Source: Klebsormidium nitens (taxonomy: Eukaryota > Streptophyta > Klebsormidiophyceae > Klebsormidiales > Klebsormidiaceae). Taken from it: a stretch of 64,000 nucleotides of DNA. Shown here one piece after another: positions 48,165-60,500 of this stretch. The stretch is from the NCBI GenBank assembly GCA_000708835.1, contig DF236999.1:127876-191875 (forward strand). Reading direction: 5' to 3'. Made by a program: the position numbers and the translations under genes. Numbering within the stretch: the stretch's first letter is position 1; the number at the start of each line of letters is the position of its first letter. The notes below the pieces were generated by a model. The model did not search any database. It saw only the letters and a program-made list of their open reading frames with translations, and was not told the DNA's origin.

Positions 48165-50252
48165 TCACGAACCAATCTGGCCGCTTGAAGTTGTAGGTTC
48201 ACACTTTTGGATCTCCAAATCGACCTGCAAGAAGGTAAAAAGTTGGACCCAAGCAAGAGGTGTGCGTAAACGGGGAGGATTGGTTTCTCAAGGATGAGCG
48301 GCTCACGAATCTAGAGAACTTGGGTACCTGAATGCATGTGGCACACCCATCTAAGGTGGACAGGGAGCGTACAAACCGGCCAGGTTGGACTGTATAATGC
48401 ACTCAACCGGATTAGCAGTATTCAAGTAAGGGCAAAATGCACAAGGATAGACAAGCGGATTGTAAGTGCTCCACTAATAGAGTCCAAAACACAAGGGCGA
48501 CCTGTTACCTTGATATAGGCAGGGTGTGATCCGATGGCAGCCATGACAGTCTTGAAGCTCTGCATTAGGAAAGGTGGAACAAGGCTAGAGACGTCTTCAT
48601 CTCACCGCTCGCAGAAAAGGTCAAGGAGAGGTGGAAGTATCGTTGGAATTACGAATCACGACTGCTGTACCCGTTGATCTATGAACGGGCTTGCTTGTCC
48701 TAGAAGCTCAAACATCGAAGATTGTTGGAAAACCAGGATGGAGAAGCGACAATCTAGGAGCAGACAAAACAACATCATCAGGTACAGTTCCCAAGAGCTG
48801 GACTGCTATCAAACAAGCAAATCTCACCTCCCCTCGAACACTGAGACGAACTTTCTCCTGGCCCTTCTGGACTTCGACTTCTCCATACCGTTCGCTGGTA
48901 TTATAGACCACTGCAACAAATCACTCAACAACTCAATCGTCTTTAGCAGCGCAGTCTGCATCACAGAAACAAGTGATTTAGATGTCCCTCTGACATCCTT
49001 CGGCATCACTTTTGCAACAGATTCACCACAGAAACAGTGGCTGTCTTGCATTTGCACTCAGCGAAGCAGACTTACCTGCACTGACAGCTATGAGCTGATC
49101 GCCAACATCAACGAGCCCGCTCTTGAACGCATTCCCCTCAGGAAAGACCTCCGCGATGAAAATGTTGCCTGCCTTATCCTCCTCTAAAACAATACCTGTG
49201 GGAATTGCATCACGTCATTCAACATATTGCGTTTGTCGGTTAGTGCTCACAGACATGGAATTGCCATGATGGATTGCACTGAGGTACAATATCCACCAAC
49301 GATGTTTGCCTGAGGGGGTGATCAATTGGACAGCTGATTGATGCAAGGGCCCAATACACCAAGGCCAGCAATTGACCATGCCTAAGGGAGGAAAACACGA
49401 GCAAGCTTTACAGACCGCTTACCCAAGGGTTTCCCCAAAGTTAGTTTGACTCGGCTGCAACCTGGAGGGGGAATATCTGGTTGGCCCCCTACAAGGCCCG
49501 TCTGGACTTCGGATGCAGGATCGGCGGTGCTTTGACATCGTACAGAAGACTTGTGGGCTGGCCTTGGAAGTGATTGGAGGGAGCTACTTCTTTTTGAACA
49601 ACCTGGAAAAACTTTGTGGAAGAGTTGAAATCGGTTGGAGGTTCCTGTTTCTAGTGTATGTCTGTACAAGCAGGAAGGGTAGGGTCAAGCATGTGAGAGG
49701 CGCCTTGTCTTTAGAATGCTGATAACGTTTCAGAATGTAGTGGCTGGTACGGCTGGCATGTAGAAAATGTGGGCGGATTACACAGACGTGAGCCTAACTC
49801 TTCATAGGGTTATGATGCAGAGACAAATAGAAGACAACTTACAGAGGAATGAAGACCTCTGACAGATTGAGGACTATTAAGCACATTTGGCTGCAGTGAT
49901 GTACGGGGTCAACCTGGTCGAGAGCAGAAAGTTGTGCAGGTGACAGAGAGTAGAAGAACTAAGGAACACCACTCCCTAGGTGTGTATGGTGCGCAATCAT
50001 CATGCAATGCAAGTGCAGAAAGTCAAAATGAATGTAAGGAAGAGTGCAGGCAACTCACTCACATGTTCGTCTCCTGAAAAGAGGCAGTTGAAGCAACGAA
50101 GATCTAGCATTTTCCCTGTCAACGACTCGACCGGTTCGTGTCAAACAGCTCTCCTGTATTGGCCAGCCTGGGTTGGAGGGCGCCGCTGAATCTGATGGCA
50201 TGCAACTTAATAGGTTGCTTGTACCTCTAAGACCTACCACCGCCTGCGCCAT
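48165..50252 (-). CDS. plastid-targeted single PDZ-domain protein
   Basis: Six small exons: 50063-50252, 49423-49602, 49076-49195, 48828-48910, 48509-48559, 48165-48224; 684 nt (227 aa), all GT-AG with matching phases. Residues 1-~100 are transit-peptide-like (MAQAVVGLRGTSNLLSCMPS; FRRRTCCSKRSSSLQSLPRP; Ser/Arg/Leu-rich). One PDZ domain follows (about 113-191): VKLTLGKPLG, then IVLEEDKAGNIFIAEVFPEG, NAFKSGLVDVGDQLIAVSA, VYNTSERYGEVEVQ, VRLSVRGE. The end SFKTVMAAIGSHPAYIK-VDLEIQKCEP resembles the conserved tail of plant plastid PDZ proteins. No rubredoxin, TPR or protease domain is present, so it probably works as an adaptor. Because no exon exceeds 190 bases it is easy to miss; a plus-strand frame at 48681-49187 is only its antisense shadow. 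The family resemblance is clear, but the specific orthologue is not identified. Confidence 0.85.
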
Positions 50253-51271
50253 CGCAACTTGCTCTTGCTGGCATGAGCTCCAATAGGAAAACTGAAACGG
50301 GAGGTGGGATGCTTCAGCCTTCAGGTAGAACAACTCAGCTGCCTGCAGCTACTATTGAGCTCAGAAACCACCACCAATGTTGAACTTGAATGCACCCATT
50401 GGAATTCGAATCTGCGAAGTTTGCCTGAACCATTCATGCCGTGCCGAGGCACGAGGGTGCGCGCGCAGGGCCCCGGCCGACGAAGATGCTCGCACGCGCG
50501 GCGGTCGGCCACATTCGTCGCTGTCCGCTTGGTATTGATGACGGAACCGGAAACCATGGCAGTTGACAATGGACATTCTCAACTTTCGGGACTTCTGAAG
50601 TCTCAGCCACAAACATTTGTCAATCATGCGCTTGCCACATTCAAGCCGTCTGGAACTTTCAGCTGGGCCGAGCCGCACGAATTACTGACACGTATGACAC
50701 TTCACATGCCACCTAAGCTGTCAAAAAGTGCTCCCTACAGCAGCTTTGTATCAGCAGGGTTGACCAGGGCTCCTTTCAAGAGCATCCTAGCCCGATACTG
50801 GCTGGTAACAATCTGCTGTACGGAGAATTTCATGGTCAAGACTGGTGTGGACTGACGTGGATGGCCGCGTGAGTCGCCGCTTAGATCCAGCGCCAGGTCA
50901 AGTTCGACGTGGCAGGGTGCGCAACTGACGAGGCGGGGGGGTGCATTTGACACCAGTGAAATTGAGCATGTCCTTGGGGAGGGGTCGAGGAGAGGGCGGT
51001 GTCAAAGTCCGGCGAGAAGGAAGCGCGCAACAAATGTCAAAACGTGCTGACAGCTGAGGCATCATGGTGGTGGCCCTGCAGGGAACCCGGGGAAGGAAGG
51101 AGGGTCGAAGTGTCGGGAAGGGACGTTGTATGGGGATGCAATTTGCGGGGCGCTACGATCAGCAGAGAGTACAAGTACTTTTTGGTGGCCCTTCCTGAAG
51201 ATCGGCTGTAAGTATCCATTGATCAAGTGATCACCAATATTACAAGTTCACAGGTTGAAACAAATGCAGGG
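50253..51271. promoter_or_regulatory. divergent promoter region, PDZ protein / plastid lipase
   Basis: About 1 kb between the start codons of two divergent genes that both encode apparently plastid-targeted proteins. The ~270 bases before the lipase ATG are GC-rich with GGGG and GAAGG tracts. A GT-AG upstream intron in the lipase 5' UTR is possible (GTAAGT-like site near 51209) but unproven. No specific elements can be named. Confidence 0.45.
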
Positions 51272-54200
51272 ATGACGTCTTCGGCGGCTCAACTTGGCAA
51301 GGCATCGGGGTTCTACCTTAGCCTCAAGAGTTGTGATCTCAACAAAGGGAACAAGCATGGTGGGGGTTTACAGCAAAGCGGTGTGGTTCGCGGCAATGTT
51401 CTCACTCCAGCATCCTTCCTAGGGGGAAGATCCACTCGTTTGTTCTTGAAGCCAGCTGTGGTTGCCCCGCACAGGTCCTGTTCAGCGCGGTGTGTAGCAG
51501 ATGCTCCCCCTAAGCGCACGAAGGAGGCACTTAGTTCAGCTAAGGATGAAGTTTCCCAGACCTGGCAGTCGTCAGAGCCCGCTCTGCTGCCTCTTCCTGC
51601 AGTGGGCATCCCATCCTCTCTAAAATTTCTCTGGTTCAACGGCGATCAGAAGGACAGGTCAGCAGCTAACGTCCTCAACAGAGTGAGCAGCATCACTGGT
51701 GATCGTGTTAAGCACACCAAGTCCAGCAGGGTTTCCATTGGGAGTTTCGATGAGGTGGACCCAGGGTACTTGTCTGATGACGAAGGTGTCTGCTGGGTGG
51801 ACGGTGGTGAGGGCTTGTATGGTTGCTCAGCGTCTTCGATGAGCCCCTTTGAGACCCCACAGGTCACTTCAACCACTCCTGAGGAGTTGTATGACGCTTC
51901 AGAGCAGCTCAAGAAGGGGGAGCTTCTGCCTCTCCCGCCAGCTCCCCAGAAGAACTCCTGGATCCCCCAGCATCTCATGGGGCTGCATACGATGTGGCGA
52001 GGTCTGCGGGGCAGTCTGCGGCAAGGATCCGTGGGAGCTGAAGAGGCTGTTGTGGAGGAGAAGGTTGAGCAGGAGAAGGATGTCAAGATTGAGCAGCCTC
52101 AGAAGAAGGCCAATGTCTGGGCGATGGCAGCGCTGCTGAACTGGCAGAAGGAGGAGGCGGACAAGGAGGAAGCTGCTAGGAAGGCTAAGGGGTGCGGTGA
52201 GTGTCCGCAGGGGGAGGAGGGGGAGGATGTGTGCTGCTTGGACGGACAGCCCCCCCGGGGGGCGTTGGCAGAGGTTCCGCGGGTACAGGTGGCCCATGAC
52301 AAGGAGAGCTTTGCGCCCTTCCTGCAGAAGGCGAGTGTGCAGGAGCTCCGCACGGTTGCGCTGCTGAGCAAGATGTGCGATCTGGCGTACTACATCCCAC
52401 TGCTGTCGGTGAGCCTCTGATCCTGATCACTGTTGGGAAAGGCTGGTGTTGAGTGTTCATTTTGGTCAGGTTGGGGGTTGTTTGTGTGCCCGTTTTGATT
52501 GTACAATGAGAGGCGGAGGTTTTTTGGTAGCACCCGAGGATTAGTGAGATAAACAATCAAGGCTGATCGCTCTTGATCCTTGATCACGATACTTCCCAGC
52601 TGCTTCCGATCGCAGCTAGGACTGGCCGTGAGCTTATTCTGTTGAGGTGGGGTTACAATCAGTTTGCTTGAATTCCTGTCCTATTTTTGCCCTTGAAGTT
52701 TCCGCAGCTGCATTATTCATGGACCATTCTTTGATTTCTAAAAGTTTGTTGCATTCTCAGGGGGGCGCTGCCTCCTTACCAAAGCAAAATGAAATGATTA
52801 CACTGTATGTTTGCTTTCTTTCTGGAAGGCTTTGCTGAACACCATTTTGTATCTGAATCTGCAGGACGGTGATCTCTTCCGGCAGTACCGCCTGCGGCTG
52901 CACACCACCTCTCTGGAGGTCAAGGCGCACGCCACCCGACAGCAGCTCAAGGAAATGGAGGCTGCCAAGGAGAGCGCGTCTGAGCGGGACCGCCAGGCCA
53001 CTGCAAAACTGGCTGACGCTGTCCTATCCTATGTTGCATCCACTCCTTCGACGGCATATGCCCTCGCAGCGGCTGCCGCCAACTCCGCCGTCTCTTACAT
53101 CCCCTCATCCTTCCAGCCGTTTGGTGTGAAGAGCTCGGAGCCAGAAAAGCCGAGCGCATCGCTGCTCGACAATAGCAGCGAGATGAACGCGAGCGAGATC
53201 ATCATTCAGCACGATAGTCCGCACGCAGAGATCTCTGGAGCGGGGGAGGACGAGCCGCCCTCCGTCTTGGACTTCTCAGAAACGAACGCGATAATTGGGG
53301 GGGCAACAGAGCAGGGCAAGGCTGAGTCAGCGCTGACATCAGCAGACGAGTCAGCGTTGACGTCAGCTGCTGAGTCACCAGCAACAATGGAGGGCGAGGC
53401 AGCAGCTGAGTCAGCAGAGACAGAGCCGGTGCCAATGTGCCCCTGTGAGTGGTTCATTGCTGACGACATGAGCAGCCGGACTCGCTACTTCGTCATCCAG
53501 GTAAGGGGGTCCCCTTTGCATGCATGCACTATCTTCTTGTGTGTGGCTCATTCTTGTTGATAGTTTGATGCTAACAAGCTCTTTCAACAAAAGGTGAATG
53601 GTTTTGAGAGCCTCTGCAACGAAAGAGGGGTCGTTTTTCCTCGTCTGTTTCAGGCACACTCCCCTTCGTTTCTCTTGCTTGCTCCAGTTTTAATCCTTTG
53701 TTTGCATCTCAATTGCTTGATTTTGTCCGCCTAATTAACCTGTTTGTTGGGGCCCTTTTTGTCGGTCAGACACAGTCTGACAACGTTTTGTCCTTTCGCA
53801 GGGTTCCGACTCGCTGGCCTCCTGGCAGACCAACTTCTCGTTCGAGCCCGTTCCCTTCGAAGACCCTGCGCTTGGGATCATGGTCCACCGCGGGATCTAC
53901 GACGCCGCCAAAGGGCTGTACGCACAGCTCCTACCTTTTGTGAAGCAGCACATGAAGGACAACAACGGCCACACACCGCGCCTCCGGTTCGCGGGGCACT
54001 CCCTCGGGGGCAGCCTGGCAATCATGATGTCATTGATGATGCAGATCAGGGTGAGGAGCTTTTGAGGATTTTGTCGATTTATACCTCGAGCCGTAAAACG
54101 AGTTCGAGGTGTGAATGGTGAAAGAAGTTTGTGGTTGCTTCAGTGGCTCGACCTGTGCATGCATACATGTTCAAGGTTCAGAGCATGCAACCTGCTTGAA

Positions 54201-56092
54201 ATCAAGGGTTTTTCTTTTGCTTTCTGACTTTTCAGAGCCCGTGAGAAAGATTCCCGTTTGTCCTCGCCTCCTAGCTCGTCATGTTGGTTCACCGCCCAAA
54301 GCTGTCTCCACGTATCGGGTCAATCTTTTTAAGCTTGCTGCGGTATAATCCAGGAATCGGTCTTAGAGAAGCAGGCCTTCAACCTAACGCTTGAGCTGAT
54401 AGTTTTCCCATTCATTACTGCAGGGCGACATTCCCAAGGACGCCGTTTTGCCCGTGCACACATTCGGCGCCCCGAGCATCATGTGCGGCGGGGATCACCT
54501 GCTGGGGGAGCTGGGGCTGGCCCTGAACCACGTGGTCAACGTCGTGATGCACCGCGACATCGTCCCGCGCGCGTTTGCGTGCGACTACCCTGACAGCGTG
54601 GTCGAGGTGCTGCGCAGGATGGGCGGGGGGTTCAAGGACCATGCGTGCCTCAAGAACCTGGTGAGTTGTCCGGCCATCTTTGGCACTGTCTGGAAAGTGA
54701 CTTTTTAAATTTGCGGTTGCTCTGCGGTCTCGAGTTTCTTGCTGAACTCCTGTTTGTTCAAAAGTTGAGATTCTGCTTTATTTGAACGACTGAGTTCTCT
54801 CGTTGCAAAGCCGTAGGTGGAACGATCTCGGTTGGGTCTCCCTATTTCTGCTTCCCACCAGCTTTGTTGGAGAGTCGTTTGACTGCTGTGGTGGACGAAA
54901 ATTGGTTACCTACAATAAGGCAGTAACGGCACGCTCGTGGGATCGAGTGTAACTAGATCAGGACCCGGACGGGTCCGTGGGGCATGCCATTGGGGAAGCT
55001 GCAGGAGTTTTCAATATCACTGAATCTGACGGCACGAACAATGCGTCAAAGAACCATCGACGGCCTGCGACACTCATGCCGAGGTTCGCCGACTCTCTCA
55101 GTGCGTAGATAATACCGATCGGACGGTCGAAATAATTAGATAATCGATGATTTTGAAAGAAAATAAGGAAAAGGTGGGTCAAAATTGGGCACCTCTGCGT
55201 ATGCGGTGCAAACGTACAACCTTCCCAACTAGACAGTACACCAGCGAGAACCCTTATAAGAACGCGACGTCGTACAGCATTACTTTTCAAGTCATCCCTA
55301 CGGCTTTCGCCATTTTCAACTATAATTCGCATTCCGCGAAACGGAACGCCGGAACATCACAATATCGCCATCGGAACGGAAAGAAGAAGGCTGAAAACGG
55401 CATGCCAAAAACGATAGTAACACGTTCTTGCCATCTCGACTGACATTTCTCCTCCCCTTTGTCTGCAGAATCTGCTCTTCGCACCCATGGGCGTCATGAT
55501 GGTCCTCCAGCCGGACCAGGACCAAGCCCCGTACCACCCTCTGCTCCCCGCGGGGGGCGCGCTCTACCAGATCCGCCACCCCCGGATCAAGCCCCAGGAG
55601 AACAAGGAGCGCCGGCGCGAGAAGCTGACCGAAGTGCGCTCGGCGCAGCGCGCACTGCTCAATACGCCTCATCCGCTGGAGATTCTGTCCGACCCGCGTG
55701 CGTATGGCAATGACGGGACGATCAGCCGGGATCATGACCCGCGGAATTACACCAAGGCGCTGAACGCGATCCTGCGGCAGGAGAGCCGGCGGCAGCGTCG
55801 GAGGCTACGGGCGGAGCGGCGGGTGCAGGGGTGGGCGCCGCTGGTTGGAACTAGAGCAACGGAGAAAGAGGCGGGCGTTTCGGAAACGGTGCCGGTGCGG
55901 GGGGGCGTGGCGGGACTTGCGATGGTGGGGAGTAAGAGGGGGGGAAAGTGGGAGCAGGAACGGGAGGTGGTGGAGTTGGGGAGGCAGAGGAGTGGGGGCG
56001 TGAGGAGCCAGACGCTGAGGGAGCGGTCGAGGCGGTACTTGGATTTGCTGAAGGCGAAAGCGATGCGGGTGGGGGCGGCGCAGTCCAGCTAA
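51272..56092 (+). CDS. PLIP: PLIP-type plastid lipase (class 3 lipase, phospholipase A1-like)
   Basis: Plant PLASTID LIPASE proteins are lipase_3 enzymes that release fatty acids from chloroplast membrane lipids. Exons 51272-52408, 52865-53500, 53802-54050, 54424-54660, 55469-56092; 2883 nt (960 aa), all phase 0. The start is the first ATG of the frame; residues 1-~95 are transit-peptide-like. Family landmarks: [92 protein letters not shown]. The catalytic triad is Ser658 in [11 protein letters not shown], Asp719 in [10 protein letters not shown] and His776 in [14 protein letters not shown]. The conserved C-terminal block [20 protein letters not shown] with TISRDHD is followed by a long Arg-rich tail. 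At 960 aa it is longer than typical plant PLIPs owing to acidic Ala/Ser/Glu insertions (about 480-570), which include a tandem [16 protein letters not shown] duplication. It looks functional. Confidence 0.93.
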
Positions 56093-57592
56093 CATCCCGG
56101 CGGAAAAGTCAAGATTGCTCGCACATGTTTTTGTACAGGGTAGGAGATCGGTGGGTTTGGCGCGGGAGATGTCTATCTCTCTGCTCATAGAGGTAATATA
56201 GACTGCCCGGGGAGTGGCTGGTCTTGTCACCATAGAAGGGGCACATTGCCCCGGATCATCCGCATGACAACAAGGAGCACCCCTGTTGTCCAAAATGTAG
56301 AATATTGCAGACCTCCTCTGGTGACCTGAACGATTTCTCACAGGCTGGGTTGGCCATTCCAACCCCTATAGAGGTTCTTGACATTGTAGACACATTGAAA
56401 CTCCAATGCTCGCTTATCCAATAGCTTGCAGATAGTGTAGGACTTGAAGATCTAGCAATAGGAACAGTGTGCAGATTCTTATGAGCTTTGTGTTTACGTC
56501 GCGTCAGCTGTAGTGCAGTGTATCAGCTTTGTAGATACTCAAATTGCTCGGCTGTAAAACTACCATTATATCAACCGAAAAAGCACATCTTCATCCAGCT
56601 AGACTTTACCGTTATGGCCCAATTGTTTTGCGCAGCTCATGCAATGCCGATCCCTGTTTAGTTAGCTGCATGATTGTTATGGCTGGCAAGTGTTGATGCG
56701 CGACTCCATTCTGCTGCCGTTGCATGGTCGGATTGATGTACGGTAACTGCCAATGCGCCGGATTAGTACATCATGCAGTCGGACTCGACATGCGATTTTT
56801 TTTCGCAACGCCTGCCGCGCCGCGGTGCATTGGCGGCGCCCTTCACATGCACTACATGGCGGCGCGGCCTGGCTACTAAGCAGTGCATGCATGCACGACA
56901 TGTTGTCATTTAAGCTAGCGTGATCGGACGCGTACGGTATTTGCCGGTGTGCAATGTGCCAGGGCCTCGCGGCACCAACTTGGGTCGATCAGCTTCGCGG
57001 CACCAAAGGCTTGGATCAGCTACTCGGTCGCTCATGGTGCATGTCGCCATATGCTGGGCTTGGTTGCTTGCAGAGCATGTGCTTGGGCCAACACCCAAGA
57101 TATGCGGTGCGCGCAGCCCAAGGTCTGTTAAGAAAAACAGGATGCAGGAATACTGTTCGATGAATAGCGGCCGGCCCGATGACGAATCCCACATGTTTGC
57201 ACTAGAGGCGCGGCGGCGCAGCTGGCTGCCATACATTTCAGACCGTGCAATAGGCCGCCAGTTTGCACCGTAATCCACGTCATCCGAATGCGTACGTTTC
57301 AAAAGTTCGACAAATTACATGCCGCTCCCGCTTGCATCGTTGTTTACCCTAGAGTATCCTGTGCTTTAGTTTTTGCCTGCTACTGTGAGCGCAAGCTTTG
57401 AGGAATGTCAATTGAAAAAGCACGAACCTTGATTTCCAAAGAAGATGTCGAAAACGGATTGCATGGAAAAAGTGCACACTCAAAGGTTTGCCCCCAGGGT
57501 GTTGGATGATAAGATCACTTGACAAAAGCAAGCCGCAATGCACTTCCCTCGAGTCTCGCTGTCAAGTTCCTTCGCTTTTCAGCGGCCCTTTC
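56093..57592. other. convergent intergenic region
   Basis: Lies between the 3' ends of the lipase and RPN5 genes. Around 56763 there is TTAGTACATCATGCA, similar to the start of the 52-bp tandem unit at 10533; nearby are GC-rich ATGGCGGCGCGG words like those near 10780-10890. No conserved exon or RNA gene was recognised. Confidence 0.55.
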
Positions 57593-60500
57593 TCAGCTGA
57601 CTGGAAGTGCAACCTTGTGCAGCATTGCCTCTTTATGAATCTGGTGACAGCTCTTCTCTACCAGCTCCAGCAGCTTTTCGATGCTCACGGCCCACGTGTT
57701 GAGGACCTCGTGACTGTCTTGCCGAGCCTGGAAGTTGATAATGCCCGCCGGCCGATCCACCTTAGCGACCAGCGCCTTGGTCGTCACCATGTCAGCCAAG
57801 TACTTCTCGGTCTCCTGCGACATAAAAGTCGGCGGTTCAGCGATCCGGAATAAGAGCCGAGAATACCGTCCCTGATTAGTCCCAGATAAGCGAGAGCGAC
57901 ATGCTGTGCAAAAGCTCGGAAAGCATCACAAATGACATCGGACAATGACAGCAGAAGAGCACGAGACGGGTCTTGAGGCATCGAACAATAATTTAATTTA
58001 GCGGTGACGCAAGGTTGACGCGAATCTAACAGCTAAGTGACCAACGAATCCATCTGAACCACCCGGATGGACGCATTATCTTCCGGCTGCCCTATCTCAT
58101 TGTAGAGGCGCCCTGACACGACATTTAGACAACGGAAACTTGGACAAACTTTTGCTCCCTACAATCGAAGGGTCGAGCTTTATGAAAGCCGCAAACCGTA
58201 TGGTGACCGGCTCACCTCGGTTGGCAGATCGAGCAGCTCCGATAGCCGCTTCAGCGTAACGCGCGCGTAATACTTTGAAATTACCAGTATGTTCTGCAAG
58301 GCCACGTCGAACCGAGCAGAAGTGAGCACGCAACAACAGAAACGCACGTTCCAGACTTTCCCAACGACCCGCATGCATCGAGCATATATTGGCACAGCTT
58401 GAACAGATTCACGACATCCCCAAGGTTTTCTAACCAGGCGTTTGAAATCGCAAATGCAATCCTGGGGGACTGGGCGCATACAATCGGGCAACTCTTGTGA
58501 CGTCAGCCGTTCTCCTAGCGCCCAACTCACATGCTCGACTATTCTCTGCTTCAAGTCTTCCAGCGACTTCTTGCCCCACTCGCCGCCAAAGATGTCGGGC
58601 TCGCTCTCCATCGCCGGGCGGTACAAGTCGCTCAAGCTCTTCCACCGGACCACCTCCAGCGTGATAAACTGCTTCAGCAGGGCCCTGCAAGCGGGACCCG
58701 TACCGAGGTGGGAACCAGGACAAGCCCTTTCCGAGGAACATGGTAGTCGTGAAAAGAGAACAGAACCCAACAGCAAAGGCCCGAAAGGAATGCAACGGAA
58801 TGCAGCTTTTCTTGGAGGTATTTGGCTTTGCAAGACCGAGATTGTCTGATCACCCCAGCTTTAGAAGGCAAATCAAGTGTGTCAAACAGCTTCAGAAGTC
58901 CCTCCACGATGGTCGGAGCTGTCGACGACGGAGTCCCTCTTCCCTCTGCGCAAGTTCCAGGCAACAGGCAAAGGAGTAGAGTGGCAGACCTGATCCGCAG
59001 AGAATCAGAGGCGGGGCTTACTTGTATTTGGGCAGCTCGAGCAGCTTCTTATCGTCGTGCGTGGCCTGCATCAGGCTGCGCTGCATGGGGTCGTGGGGCG
59101 CGAGGCACAGATACCACACAATCTTCTTCATGACCTGGAAACGAGAACACAGAAACCTAAGGGTCAGCTCCGGCTTGCACTGCGCAAACCTCGGAAACTA
59201 CAAGGTTTCATTGATGGTGCACAATCTCGATTATCAAAAATCGGAGCTCGAGATTCGACATCGAATCTGCGGCTTGCTGCTCACCGGTTGCCACTTGAGA
59301 GGGTCGTCCCTGACCGACGGCGTGTCGTAGATGTTTTGGTACGCCCGACAGATCTCCAGATACTCCCGCCCGTGCCGATAGTACCTGAAGGCGTGTTTAC
59401 GAGCGTATCTAAGAGACGTTCAAGATAAACGGGTGTGAATGAAAGATGGATGTTGTCCTTCCTGGTGCCTCGAAGGATGCGTGCAGTGCTATCCAACCGT
59501 TCGTTGGTTTCTACGACCCTCGAAGGTTTCCCGACGGTTGCCAACGAATCAAATCTCTACCCCGTGCAGTGTAAACTCTGCTCTCCGCCAAAGACAGAAA
59601 GCCACACTAACTTCTTGGACGTTCTCGTACCTGATCATAAGTTCGTAGAAGAGAACCTTGAGGTCTAGGAGGGAGGGGATATCCGCTGGCGCCGCCTCCA
59701 TAACCTGCTCTGGATCCATGGGCTTCTCCTTCTTCTCCTTGGCAGGGTCTGCGGTGAACACGCGGGGGTTGATCTTCTTTGCGAGGATCTGGGCGCGCAC
59801 GAAGTCCTTCCGATCCAGACACAACCGGACCTGTCACGTGTGAAACGAAAGGTCACATGAGAGGGAGTTGCGGACAAGAACAGTATGACAATTCTGTGAT
59901 GATTTGGACGACAATGGAAACGAATAGAACTCAATTCTGGTATATGGAAAAGTGACAAGACGATGTCAAGAGTCTACTTGACTGACTTCCAGAGCACAAC
60001 TCTGCAACAGCAAACGGTTGCCACTGAACTTTGATTTGTTGGTCACCGCAGGCCCTCACCTGCTCCAAGATGAAGGCTAGCTTCTCAGTCCGTGCCATGG
60101 CTCCGAACGTCTCCACCTGTACCAGGAGGGGAAGATTGTTGCTCTTAGAGATCTTTTACAGGCGTCAAGCCATACGAAGCCATACCAACGAACAGAACAT
60201 GCCAGGCAGTACCTTGGCTCTCTTAGAGAAGCTCCCAAGAGATTTGACTTTAACGACCCGGTCTGCTTGGTCGTGCATCTGTGCATCTGTGCAGGATTCG
60301 TGAGCATTTTCTGCTGTCACGATTCGTATGATAGTGTCCAGAAACGCACGTCTGGATATCTATACCAGATCCAATGTAGGAGGTTCTCAAACGTGCTAGC
60401 CAGGGGTTCAGGTGGTGACGAACAGCGATCTCACGCAGGGCAGAGGGAATAAGGCCAAGACTGAAGACAGAATGCCTCACGACTCAATCAGCTTTGCCTC

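Noticed and set aside
48681-49187. 168-codon plus-strand frame
   Set aside because: It is antisense to three exons of the PDZ protein gene, which have consistent splice sites and a recognisable domain.
50304-50855. 183-codon plus-strand frame upstream of the lipase
   Set aside because: No homology and no credible join to the lipase start; it lies in the divergent promoter region.
55805-56362. Pro/His/Arg-rich minus-strand frame
   Set aside because: Antisense of the Arg/Gly-rich last exon of the plastid lipase; it extends into the 3' flank without any motif.
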